Source: Pseudomonadota bacterium (GTDB lineage: Bacteria; Myxococcota_A; UBA796; UBA9615). Taken from it: a stretch of 41,353 bases of DNA. The notes under the pieces are model-generated. The model worked only from the letters and a program-made list of their open reading frames with translations, did not search any database and was not told where the DNA came from. Location of the stretch: the NCBI GenBank assembly GCA_024229515.1, contig JAAESI010000121.1, forward strand, positions 1 to 41,353, in the 5' to 3' direction. This document shows, piece after piece, positions 15,046 to 22,820 of this stretch. Numbering within the stretch: position 1 is the first letter of the stretch; every line of letters begins with the position of its first letter. A program made the translations under genes and the position numbers.

Positions 15046-15065
15046 GTCCGCGGACGTCCGCGGAC
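15046..15065 (+). promoter_or_regulatory. Two abutting perfect palindromes, probable operator
   Basis: GTCCGCGGAC occurs twice back to back (15046-15055 and 15056-15065); each copy is its own reverse complement. The pair covers the expected -35 region (about 15052-15057) of the promoter driving the operon at 15089. It also lies just upstream of the minus-strand ribosome site at 15038. This is the geometry of a repressor site controlling divergent transcription. The binding protein is unknown. Confidence 0.5.
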
Positions 15066-15073
15066 ACCCGGTG

Positions 15074-15080
15074 CTACATT
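15074..15080 (+). promoter_or_regulatory. Putative -10 element of the DUF1592/DUF1552 operon
   Basis: CTACATT ends 8 nt before ATG 15089. The hexamer TACATT fits a sigma-70-type -10, with the double palindrome at the -35 position. No Shine-Dalgarno sequence of good fit precedes the ATG, so a leaderless transcript is likely. Confidence 0.4.
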
Positions 15081-15088
15081 CCGAGGCG

Positions 15089-16717
15089 ATGAATCAGAGA
15101 TTCCTCGGATTGCTTGGACTCGGTGCCCTCTTCGTGGCGGTCTCCTGCCGTCCCCCGGCGCCCGAGATCGAGCCCGGCGAGCCGACGCTGCGACGCTTGA
15201 CTGAAGCCCAGTACGTCAACTCCGCCCACGACCTCCTCGGCGAAGACGTCTTCGTCCCCACGGGGATGGAACCGGACACCCGCATCACGGGCCTGCTCGC
15301 CCTCGGCGCCGGCCAGACGGCCCTCTCCCCCCGTGGCGTCGAGAACTTCGAGGCAGCTGCGTACGCGCTCGCGGAGCAAGCGATGGAGCCCGGGCGCGCC
15401 GAGGCGCTGCTGCCCTGCAGCCCGTCGGGAACGGTGGACGCGGCGTGCGCCGAACAGTTCATCGAGGAGTTCGGACGCCGAGCCTGGCGGAGGCCGCTGA
15501 CGGCCGATGAGGTCGGCCCCCTCGTAGACGTCGCGACGAACGCCGCCGACGTGCTTGAGAGCTTCGAGGACGGGCTGGAGTTCGCCATCGCGAGCCTCTT
15601 GATGGCCCCCCACTTCCTGTACCGGACCGAGTTGGGCGAGGCAGACCCCGAGGGCCGCTGGGATCGACGGTTCAGCGGCTACGAGGTCGCCTCCCGGCTG
15701 AGCTTCACCCTCTGGAACACGACGCCGGACGACGAGCTCCTGGACGCCGCCGAAGCTGGCGATCTGGACGACGACGCCCTGCTCCTGGCCCAGGTCGAAC
15801 GGCTGATGGCAGACCCGCGCGCACGTGCGGGGCTGAGCGCGTGGATCTCCGACATGCTCCACCTCGCCGATCTGGACGACCTGGAGAAGGACCCCAGCAC
15901 CTTCGTCTACGTCACCGACACCCTCGGCCAGGCCGCCCGCACCGAGACCCTGATGGGCTTCGAGGCGTTGGCGTTCGACGATGAGGGCGACCTCCGCGAG
16001 CTGGCGACGAGCCGGCGCACCTTCGTAGATCGTGAGCTGGCGGCTCTCTACGATCTTTCCGCGCCCGCGCGCGAGGGGTTCGGTGAGTACGTGCATCCCG
16101 ACGAGTCCCTCCGCATCGGGCTCCTGGGCCAGGCCAGCTTCCTCGCCTTGAACTCCCACCCCGTGTCCACGTCGCCGACCCTGCGGGGCAAGTTCCTGCA
16201 GGAGGTGCTGCTGTGCCGCACCCTCCCGGGGCCCCCCGCCGACGTCGACACCTCCATCCCCGAGCCGACCGAGGACGCACCGACGCTGCGCGACCGCGTG
16301 CTCCGGCACCTCGAGGACCCCGCCTGCGCGGGCTGCCACGAGGTCATGGATCCGATGGGCCTGGGGCTGGAGAACTTCGACGGCATCGGCCGCTTCCGCA
16401 CCCACGACGAGGGCGCACTGATCGACGCCTCCGGAGACCTCGACGGCGTCGACTTCGACGGCCCCCTGTCGCTGGCCCAGGCGATCCACGACAACGACGA
16501 CTTCGCCCCCTGCCTCGTCAAGACCTTCGTTCGCTACAGCGGCGGCCGCCGAGAGGTGTTCGGCGAGCTGGAGGGGCTGGACTGGCTCAGCGGCGAGTTC
16601 GCCTTCCGCAAGCACCGCCTTGGGCCTCTGGTCGAGAACCTCACCCTGTCGCCCCTGTTCCGCCAGGCGGGAGCCCTCGACGTCGACACCGAACCCGACG
16701 AGGGAGAAGCCGAATGA
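15089..16717 (+). CDS. DUF1592-family haem-binding lipoprotein
   Basis: This 542-residue lipoprotein has lipobox AVSC (Cys20). The domain order of the planctomycete/myxobacterial family is visible: DUF1587-like (LRRLTEAQYVNSAHDLLG), DUF1595-like (FIEEFGRRAWRRPLTADEV), DUF1592 (FLYRTELG, YEVASRLSFTLWNTTPDDEL), DUF1588 (GLLGQASFLALNSHPVSTSP, RGKFLQEVLLCRTLP, then CAGCHEVMDPMGLGLENFD with a CxxCH haem motif at 413-417) and DUF1585-like (LVKTFVRYSGGR). The role is unknown; it probably binds one haem c outside the cytoplasm. I prefer ATG 15089 to an upstream start at 15071 because it begins the signal peptide. Its TGA overlaps the next ATG. Such genes are almost always paired with DUF1552, as here. 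Confidence 0.88.
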   Translation: MNQRFLGLLGLGALFVAVSCRPPAPEIEPGEPTLRRLTEAQYVNSAHDLLGEDVFVPTGMEPDTRITGLLALGAGQTALSPRGVENFEAAAYALAEQAMEPGRAEALLPCSPSGTVDAACAEQFIEEFGRRAWRRPLTADEVGPLVDVATNAADVLESFEDGLEFAIASLLMAPHFLYRTELGEADPEGRWDRRFSGYEVASRLSFTLWNTTPDDELLDAAEAGDLDDDALLLAQVERLMADPRARAGLSAWISDMLHLADLDDLEKDPSTFVYVTDTLGQAARTETLMGFEALAFDDEGDLRELATSRRTFVDRELAALYDLSAPAREGFGEYVHPDESLRIGLLGQASFLALNSHPVSTSPTLRGKFLQEVLLCRTLPGPPADVDTSIPEPTEDAPTLRDRVLRHLEDPACAGCHEVMDPMGLGLENFDGIGRFRTHDEGALIDASGDLDGVDFDGPLSLAQAIHDNDDFAPCLVKTFVRYSGGRREVFGELEGLDWLSGEFAFRKHRLGPLVENLTLSPLFRQAGALDVDTEPDEGEAE

Positions 16718-18036
16718 GCATCCTCCCCTCCCGCCGCACCGTGCTCCGCGGGCTGCTCGCCGGCTCCGCCGTGTCCGTCGGCCTGCCCATCCTCGAGTGC
16801 ACCCTCGGCCCCAACGGCCGCGCGTTCGCCGATGGCGGGCTGCTGCCGCGCCGCTTCGGCCTCTTCTTCTGGGGCAACGGCATGCTCCCGGACCGCTGGA
16901 ACCCGACCACCTCGGGCGAAGGCGACGCGTGGGAGCTGTCCGAGCAGCTCGCCGGCCTGGCCTCCGTGAAGGACGTCATCAACGTCATCACGAACATGCA
17001 GGTGCGGATGCCCAACACCATCCCGCACTGGACCGGCACCTACGGGCTGCTCAGCGGCATCATCCCGATCGGCGAAGAGGGGAACCACACCTGCTCGGGC
17101 CCCACGATCGACCAGATCATCGCGGCCGAGCTGGGCGGCGAGACGATCTTCCGCTCGATCGAGGCGGGCGCCCGCCCCGGTGGCGGCGGCGGGGTCAGCT
17201 TCAACGGCCCCCACAGCAACAACCCCGCCGAGAGCAGCCCCACCGCGCTGTTCGAACGCATCTTCGGGGCGAACTTCATCGAGCCCGGTTCCGACGGCCA
17301 GGTCGACCCAAAAATCGCGCTCCGGCGCAGCGTGCTGGACGCCGTGCTCGATCAGTCCAACGATCTTCGCGGTCGCGTAGGCGCCGCCGACAAGGCCCGC
17401 CTCGACCAGCACATGGACGGCATCCGGGACCTCGAACTGCGCCTCGGGCGGTTGGAAGAGGACCCGCCGGATCTGGCCGCCTGCGTGCTGCCCGACGAGC
17501 CGCCGCCGGACGAGACCTACGCCACCATCCGCGAAAGTCACCGCGTCATCAGCGACCTGCTCGTGATGGCGCTGGCGTGCGACCAGACCCGCATCTTCAG
17601 CAACCAGCTGACGCACCCGATCGACAATTACCTGTGGCCCGGGACCGACCGCGGGCACCACCAGCTGACCCACGACGAGCCGGATCCCCAGCCCCAGGTG
17701 CACGAGATCGTGCTCCAGATCGTCGACGACTTCCGCTACTTCGTCGAAGCGCTGCGCGCGGTCCCCGAGGGCGACGGCACGCTCCTGGACAACATGGCCG
17801 TGCTCGCCACCTCCGGCATCTCGCTGGGCCGAACGCACTCGCTGGACGAGTTCCCGCTGCTCACCGCCGGCTCCTGCTGCGGCGCGCTCAAGACCAACGT
17901 CCACTACCGCGCCTCCTCCCCGGAGAACGCCAGCAAGGTCATCCTCACGATGATGCGGGCGATGGGCATGCTCGTGAACAGCTTCGGCGAGGGCGACGCC
18001 GAGACGACCGACACCCTGAGTGCGATCGAGACATGA
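16714..18036 (+). CDS. DUF1552 family protein, Tat-exported
   Basis: This 440-residue protein starts MSILPSRRTVLRGLLAGSAV, a twin-arginine export signal. The mature part carries DUF1552 features: RRFGLFFWGNGMLPDRWNP, HWTGTYGLLSG, SGPTIDQIIA, a helical segment KARLDQHMDGIRDLELRLG and the closing NMAVLATSGIS..HSLDEFPLLTAGSC. The family is structurally related to sulfatase/alkaline-phosphatase-like DUF1501 proteins by analogy, but its reaction is not known. Tat export implies folding, perhaps with a cofactor, before crossing the membrane. ATG overlaps the stop of the DUF1592 gene (ATGA), so the two are coupled. Confidence 0.88.
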   Translation: MSILPSRRTVLRGLLAGSAVSVGLPILECTLGPNGRAFADGGLLPRRFGLFFWGNGMLPDRWNPTTSGEGDAWELSEQLAGLASVKDVINVITNMQVRMPNTIPHWTGTYGLLSGIIPIGEEGNHTCSGPTIDQIIAAELGGETIFRSIEAGARPGGGGGVSFNGPHSNNPAESSPTALFERIFGANFIEPGSDGQVDPKIALRRSVLDAVLDQSNDLRGRVGAADKARLDQHMDGIRDLELRLGRLEEDPPDLAACVLPDEPPPDETYATIRESHRVISDLLVMALACDQTRIFSNQLTHPIDNYLWPGTDRGHHQLTHDEPDPQPQVHEIVLQIVDDFRYFVEALRAVPEGDGTLLDNMAVLATSGISLGRTHSLDEFPLLTAGSCCGALKTNVHYRASSPENASKVILTMMRAMGMLVNSFGEGDAETTDTLSAIET

Positions 18037-18869
18037 GGCGTCTCCTCCTCCTCGCCGCCGTGCTCTTGAGCGCCTGCACCGCCCCCGACGGGCCGCCGGT
18101 GGAGTCGGCGTTGATCTCCACCATGGGCTTCGCCTGGGAAGACGAAGAGGGCGTCAGCAAGGGCTTCGATCTGGACGGTCAGGTCACCCTCGAGGACGGC
18201 CCCACCGGCTGCGGCATCGCCGACTTCGTCCACCCCGACGGAACCCCCGGGATCGACAACAGCTTCGCCCCCATCCTCCCCGCCCTGGAGAACGTCGGCG
18301 GCGACGCCCTCGACCCCCTCGTGCAGGAGTCGATCAACGCGGGCGAGTTGCTGCTCCTGATCGAGATGGAGGAGCTGGACGACGTGACCACCGACGACTG
18401 CGTCAACCTGCATGTGCAGCGCGCGATCGGCCCCCCCGCCATCGGCACCGACGGGCTCATCCTCCCGGGCCAGACGTTCGAGCAGGACCTGGACGCGCCG
18501 GACTCGATCGTCGAGTGCGCGACCCTGACCGACGGCGTGCTCTTCGCGCAGCCGTTCAACATGCGGCTTCCGCTGAACATCTTCGACGAGTTCGTCGACT
18601 TCGAGATGCTGGACGGCATCCTCGATATGGAGTTCAACGACGACGGCACCTACACCGGCGCCTTCGCCGGCGGCGTCTCCACCGCCGAGCTGATCGACAA
18701 CGTCAACGGCCTGGATGCCATCCCCGAGGCCATCCCCGAGCTGATCGAGACCGTCATGGACGTGCGCGCCGACCTCGCCCCGACGGCCGGAGGCAACTGC
18801 TCTCGCATCTCGATCGCCTTCCAGTTCGAGGGCGTCTCCGCCTACGTGTTCCCGGAAGAGGACGAATGA
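18033..18869 (+). CDS. Hypothetical lipoprotein in the DUF1592/DUF1552 operon
   Basis: This 278-residue lipoprotein has lipobox LSAC (Cys15). No family is recognised. The sequence is acidic, with scattered cysteines (TGCGIADF, DDCVNLHV, VECATL, GNCSRI) that could form disulphides, and a repeated FD/FE pattern near 190-225. The C-terminus RISIAFQFEGVSAYVF is beta-like. It overlaps both neighbours by 4 nt, so it is made together with the DUF1592, DUF1552 and hydrolase proteins. It may be a binding or scaffold partner of that set (inferred). Confidence 0.7.
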   Translation: MRRLLLLAAVLLSACTAPDGPPVESALISTMGFAWEDEEGVSKGFDLDGQVTLEDGPTGCGIADFVHPDGTPGIDNSFAPILPALENVGGDALDPLVQESINAGELLLLIEMEELDDVTTDDCVNLHVQRAIGPPAIGTDGLILPGQTFEQDLDAPDSIVECATLTDGVLFAQPFNMRLPLNIFDEFVDFEMLDGILDMEFNDDGTYTGAFAGGVSTAELIDNVNGLDAIPEAIPELIETVMDVRADLAPTAGGNCSRISIAFQFEGVSAYVFPEEDE

Positions 18870-19960
18870 AGCGAGCGCTGTTTCTGCTCCTGCTGCCCCT
18901 GCTGGCGGCCTGCCCCACCGACGATCCCGAGCCTCCGGTCGAGCTCCCCGACACCCTGTCCTGGAACCCCCAGGAGCTGGGCCCGTTCAACGTCGGCTAC
19001 ACGGTCTGGGACATCACCTACACGCAGGTGACCGACGGCGAACTGCGGACCATCCCGGTGCACCTCTGGTACCCGACCGAGGACGCCACCGGCCTGCCCG
19101 CCGTCTACGAGGGAATCTTCACGGACGAGGCGTCGTTCGTAGACGCCGAGCCGGCCGAGCCGGTGCATGCCGCGGGCTACCCCGTGCTCGCCTACTCCCA
19201 CGGCAACCAGGGCTGGGCCGGCAACAGCGACTACCTCATGCGGCACTTCGCCTCGCACGGCTGGGTCATCGTCGCGCCCGACCACATCGGCAACACGCTG
19301 ACGACGCACTCGGAGCCCCGGCCGATGGGCCTGTGGATCGACCGTTCGCATGATGTCTCGGCCGCCATCGACGCCATCGAAGGGGACCTCGCGGCCCTCG
19401 CGGGTCCGGCGGACACCTCCACGATCGTGATCTCGGGCCACAGCTTCGGCGGTCACACCACCTGGATCAGCGCGGGCGCGGAGTTCGACGAGGCGGCCGT
19501 GGAGGCGCAATGCGACTCCGGCGATCACCTCGAGGGCTCGTGCACCTCCCAGGTGTTGGACGCGTTCGCGGACGGCGGCGAAGATCCGCGGCTCGTGGGG
19601 GCGATTCCACTGGCCGGCACCCCGAGCGTCGGCTGGGTCGGCGACGACGGACTCAACGCGGTCGAACTCCCGGTCATGCAGATCAGCGGGAGCCTGGACT
19701 ACGGCCACGTCGACGGCGCGTTCGAGTGGCGCAGCGACGACGTGGACATCTCCTGGGTCGAGATCGAGGGCGGCTGCCACGCCAGCTTCGCGCTGGGCAC
19801 ACCCTGCGACCTCCCCGCCGAGGACGCGTTCCACATGATCGTGTCGTACGCCTTCCCGTTCGCCCGCAGCCTCGTGCTCGGCGACGACACGGCGATCACG
19901 ACCGGGATTCTCGACGGATCAACGGTCGTGGACGACCGCGTGACGTACTCCCTGCGATAG
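18866..19960 (+). CDS. Lipoprotein alpha/beta hydrolase (PAF-acetylhydrolase-like)
   Basis: This 364-residue lipoprotein has lipobox LAAC (Cys16). The hydrolase fold shows the oxyanion strand YPVLAYSHGNQGWAGN, the nucleophile elbow GHSFGG (GxSxG), a later acid region (LPVMQISGSLDYGH) and a candidate catalytic His in GGCHASF. The order and the SHG motif resemble platelet-activating-factor acetylhydrolase II/dienelactone hydrolase-like proteins that cleave short acyl esters. The substrate is unknown. It is the fourth gene of a run of ATGA overlaps and probably acts at the outer membrane surface. Confidence 0.82.
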   Translation: MKRALFLLLLPLLAACPTDDPEPPVELPDTLSWNPQELGPFNVGYTVWDITYTQVTDGELRTIPVHLWYPTEDATGLPAVYEGIFTDEASFVDAEPAEPVHAAGYPVLAYSHGNQGWAGNSDYLMRHFASHGWVIVAPDHIGNTLTTHSEPRPMGLWIDRSHDVSAAIDAIEGDLAALAGPADTSTIVISGHSFGGHTTWISAGAEFDEAAVEAQCDSGDHLEGSCTSQVLDAFADGGEDPRLVGAIPLAGTPSVGWVGDDGLNAVELPVMQISGSLDYGHVDGAFEWRSDDVDISWVEIEGGCHASFALGTPCDLPAEDAFHMIVSYAFPFARSLVLGDDTAITTGILDGSTVVDDRVTYSLR

Positions 19961-19967
19961 TCCCCTG

Positions 19968-20780
19968 GTGATCGTTCACCACCTCAACTGCGGAACCATG
20001 TGCCCCCGCGGCACGTGGCTCATCCCCGAGTTCGAACCCACGAACGTCTCGCACTGCCTCCTGATCGAGACCCCGTCGTCGGGGCTCATCCTGGTCGACA
20101 CCGGCCTCGGCGACGCCGCCCTGCGAAACCCGCTGCGCACGCTCGGCTCGCGGGCGGTCAGCGTCGGAGTGCAGCGCGACCCCGCCGCCTCGGCCTTGGA
20201 GCAGGTCCGCGCCCGGGGCTTCGACCCCGCCGACGTGCAGCACATCATCCCCACCCACCTGGACTACGACCACGCCGGCGGGCTGGTCGACTTCCCGGAC
20301 GCCGTCGTCCACGTCACCGAGGTCGAGTTGGCGGCCGCCCAGGACCGCAACCGCCGGGGCTTCGCGCAGGTTCGGTACGACGATCGCGCCTGGGCCCACG
20401 GCCCCAACTGGCAGACGTACGACGACGACCGGGGCACCGGCGGCTGGATGGGCATCGACGGAGTGCGGCCGTTCGAAGGGCTCCCCCCCGAGTTCCTGCT
20501 GGTGCCGCTCGCGGGACACACCCTCGGCCAGATCGGCGTCGCCGTGGACCTGCCGGACGGCCGACGCCTCCTTCACGCAGGTGACAGCTACTACGCCCGT
20601 CGGGAAGTGCTCGCCGGCCGGCGGTCCATCCGCCAGCGCCTCTTCCACCACCTGACCGACGCGGACTACCTCGCCCGCAAGAACGTCGCGTGGCGCTGCG
20701 AAGAGATGATCCGGTTCCACCCCGAGATCGCGGTCATCAGCTCCCACGACCCCTACGAGTGGGCCGCCTGGCGAGCCTAG
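19968..20780 (+). CDS. Metallo-beta-lactamase-fold hydrolase
   Basis: This 270-residue cytoplasmic enzyme has metal site motif THLDYDHAGG (His97, Asp99, Asp101, His102), in which the usual second histidine is aspartate, a variant seen in many family members. Other ligands lie in AGHTLGQ, HAGDSYY and SSHDP. The overall layout (LVDTGLGD, then a long loop) is like N-acyl-homoserine-lactonase or related lactonases. The substrate cannot be fixed from sequence. It starts with GTG 7 nt after the hydrolase operon and may be its fifth gene. It ends overlapping the convergent gene by 4 nt (CTAG). Confidence 0.85.
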   Translation: MIVHHLNCGTMCPRGTWLIPEFEPTNVSHCLLIETPSSGLILVDTGLGDAALRNPLRTLGSRAVSVGVQRDPAASALEQVRARGFDPADVQHIIPTHLDYDHAGGLVDFPDAVVHVTEVELAAAQDRNRRGFAQVRYDDRAWAHGPNWQTYDDDRGTGGWMGIDGVRPFEGLPPEFLLVPLAGHTLGQIGVAVDLPDGRRLLHAGDSYYARREVLAGRRSIRQRLFHHLTDADYLARKNVAWRCEEMIRFHPEIAVISSHDPYEWAAWRA

Positions 20781-22690
20781 TCGAGCTCTGCGAGGAGCTC
20801 CCGCAGCCGATGCGTCATCACATCGTCGCCCCGCTCGGCTTCCACGAACGAGCGGCCCGCGGGGGTCTTCAGCACCGCCTCCAGGTTGGCCTTGGCGACG
20901 GCCGAGGACGGATCGAGGGCGAGGGCACCCAGGTAGCCGTGCAGCGCCAACCGGGTCGCATCGGGGTTGGACACCGCCGAGGTCGACGCGTCCCGGTTCG
21001 CCGCGAAGATGCGCCCCAAGGCGGAGTCGTCGTCCCCGGTGCGCCGCTCCCGCTGCAGGTCGGCGCGAAGCTGCGTAAGGAGGGTGACGTCGTAGGACGC
21101 CCCCGCCCACGAGGCGAGCTCAGGCAGATCCACCGTCCGTCCCCCGCGCGCCTCGTCGTACGCCGCCAACCCCGCCTCGGGGGTCGGGATCCGGCCCGCG
21201 TCGATGCCCAACGCCGGCGCCGCCGCGGCCGCGACGAGGTGCCCCGCGAGCACGTTCCCGCGGGGGGTGTAGTGGCAGTAGTCGTAGAAGGTGTCGAAGG
21301 CCGGAATGCCGTCGGGTGAAGCTGCCCGCACGGCTCCGTCGAGGTCGAAGAAGTCCGCCCCCGCCGCCGCCGCCGCCGTCCGCAGCCCGTCGTTCGTGAC
21401 CGCGTCCGCGCGGTAGTAGAACCGCTGCAGCAGACATGCCTCGTACTCGGGCGCCGCCGCTTCGGCGTCCCCCGCGTAGTAGAGGAGGTCGGGGACATCG
21501 CAGGGGAGCTGGTTCTCGATCGTGCGGCTGCGGGCTTCCGCGACCCAGGGCGCGACCAGCGCCGACGCCGCCTCCGCCCCCTCGGCCCCTTGCGTAGCCC
21601 AGGCCCGGAGGATGCGCGCGGGAAGGTCATCGGCCTCGGCCAGCGCCGCGAGCGCGGCCCCGAAGTCCTCGGACGCCCCCGCTTCGTCCCCCCCGCGGCG
21701 GCGGAACCAGCCTCGAAGCAGGTGCGCGGGCGCCTCCCCGGGCTGCTCGGACAGCCGCTGCGTCATCGCTTCGACCCCCGCCTCGGGGGCCGAGTGGTAC
21801 CAGGCCCAGTGGGCCGTCCGGTACGGCTCGGTGAGCACCACGTCCTCGCCCACGAACCACCACTCGCGGGTGCCGCGGTGGTACCGGTGATTGACTGGAA
21901 CGCTGCAGACCACGGCCGGCGCGTCCCCGGCCTTCACGATCCGCTTCACCATCCGCTTCAGGCGGGGCATCGCGTAGCCGTTGATGTCCTCGTGCATGGG
22001 GAGGTCCCAGCGCTGCGGCATCGGCGGCGTCGGCACCTCCAGGGTCACGTCGGGCTTCGGCTCGATCAGCCGCATCAACGCGGACAACCGGAGGGCGTCG
22101 CGACGGGCGAACAGAGCCTCGTACTCGAATCCGTTCAGCGCGATGGCGTTGGCCAGATCCATGCGCTCGTTGTTCCCCATGACGGTGATGACGAGGTCGG
22201 GGTCGAGCCGGCTGGCGACGCGCTCGAAAGCGAAGGTCAGCTGCGGGCTCCCCCAACCGGTCTTGCCCAGGTTGATGACGCGAACCCGACGGTCCGGAAT
22301 CGCCTCGTCCAGCAGTCGCTCGACGATGCCGGCCAGTTGCGCCTGCCGGGGCAGGCCCCAGCCGCCCAGTGCGCTCCCCCCGAGCATGACGACACGCAGC
22401 TCCCCAACCGACTTGGGTAGGTCCACAACCTGGTGATCGTTGTCGACCCAACCGGGGTCGATCTTGTGTCCCGTGTCGCTGAGGCCGACGAGGGGATCCA
22501 GCCGCGGCTCGATCGGAACCTGCTGGAAGTGGCACGGGCTTCGCGCCTCGATGGGCCCTGACGGACCCCGCGTAGCTTCGACCGCCCTCGACCCGCCCTC
22601 GATCGCGGCGAGCGCGAAGAGCGGTGTCAAGAGCGTGAACAGCAGCAGCCGGCCCCGAGACAATCGACGCCGCTCGACCCCATTTTCCAC
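20777..22690 (-). CDS. SGNH/GDSL-hydrolase-like protein with membrane anchor
   Basis: This 637-residue protein has a basic N-terminus and one membrane segment (about 14-32). SGNH block I is MLGGSALGGWG (Ser106), block II VINLGKTGWGSP, block III TVMGNNERMD and the last block YDYCHYTPRGN with the Asp/His pair. These suggest an acyl- or acetyl-ester hydrolase facing the periplasm, as in polysaccharide O-acetyl handling. Between blocks III and V are helical TPR-like repeats (LLRGWFRRRGGDEAGASEDFG). The tail is helical. GTG 22690 is used, preceded by a -10-like box 6 nt upstream. Confidence 0.75.
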   Translation of the reverse strand: MENGVERRRLSRGRLLLFTLLTPLFALAAIEGGSRAVEATRGPSGPIEARSPCHFQQVPIEPRLDPLVGLSDTGHKIDPGWVDNDHQVVDLPKSVGELRVVMLGGSALGGWGLPRQAQLAGIVERLLDEAIPDRRVRVINLGKTGWGSPQLTFAFERVASRLDPDLVITVMGNNERMDLANAIALNGFEYEALFARRDALRLSALMRLIEPKPDVTLEVPTPPMPQRWDLPMHEDINGYAMPRLKRMVKRIVKAGDAPAVVCSVPVNHRYHRGTREWWFVGEDVVLTEPYRTAHWAWYHSAPEAGVEAMTQRLSEQPGEAPAHLLRGWFRRRGGDEAGASEDFGAALAALAEADDLPARILRAWATQGAEGAEAASALVAPWVAEARSRTIENQLPCDVPDLLYYAGDAEAAAPEYEACLLQRFYYRADAVTNDGLRTAAAAAGADFFDLDGAVRAASPDGIPAFDTFYDYCHYTPRGNVLAGHLVAAAAAPALGIDAGRIPTPEAGLAAYDEARGGRTVDLPELASWAGASYDVTLLTQLRADLQRERRTGDDDSALGRIFAANRDASTSAVSNPDATRLALHGYLGALALDPSSAVAKANLEAVLKTPAGRSFVEAERGDDVMTHRLRELLAELD

Positions 22691-22696
22691 CCCCTG

Positions 22697-22703
22697 ATGG
22701 TAG
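22697..22703 (-). promoter_or_regulatory. Putative -10 element of the SGNH gene
   Basis: On the minus strand CTACCAT ends 6 nt before GTG 22690, matching the CTACATT box before 15089. The 130-base divergent region up to 22820 also holds three copies of GGTAGC (22699, near 22730 and 22746), which might be shared sites. The plus-strand gene has a GGGAGG ribosome site instead. Confidence 0.3.
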
Positions 22704-22820
22704 CGAAAACAGATCCGATTCCCCTTCGCTTGGTGGTAGCGTCAGTGGTAGCCAGGGGGGGAGGTCTTAGGCCGTGAGGGCCAATTTGGACCTGTTCCCC
22801 CGGGGCCGGGAGGACGAAAC

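Noticed and set aside
22530..22546. TGGCACGGGCTTCGC as a sigma-54 promoter for the REC-DHp-REC gene
   Set aside because: The spacing fits, but the -12 part is TTCGC, not TTGC, and it lies inside the SGNH coding region nearly 280 nt from the gene.
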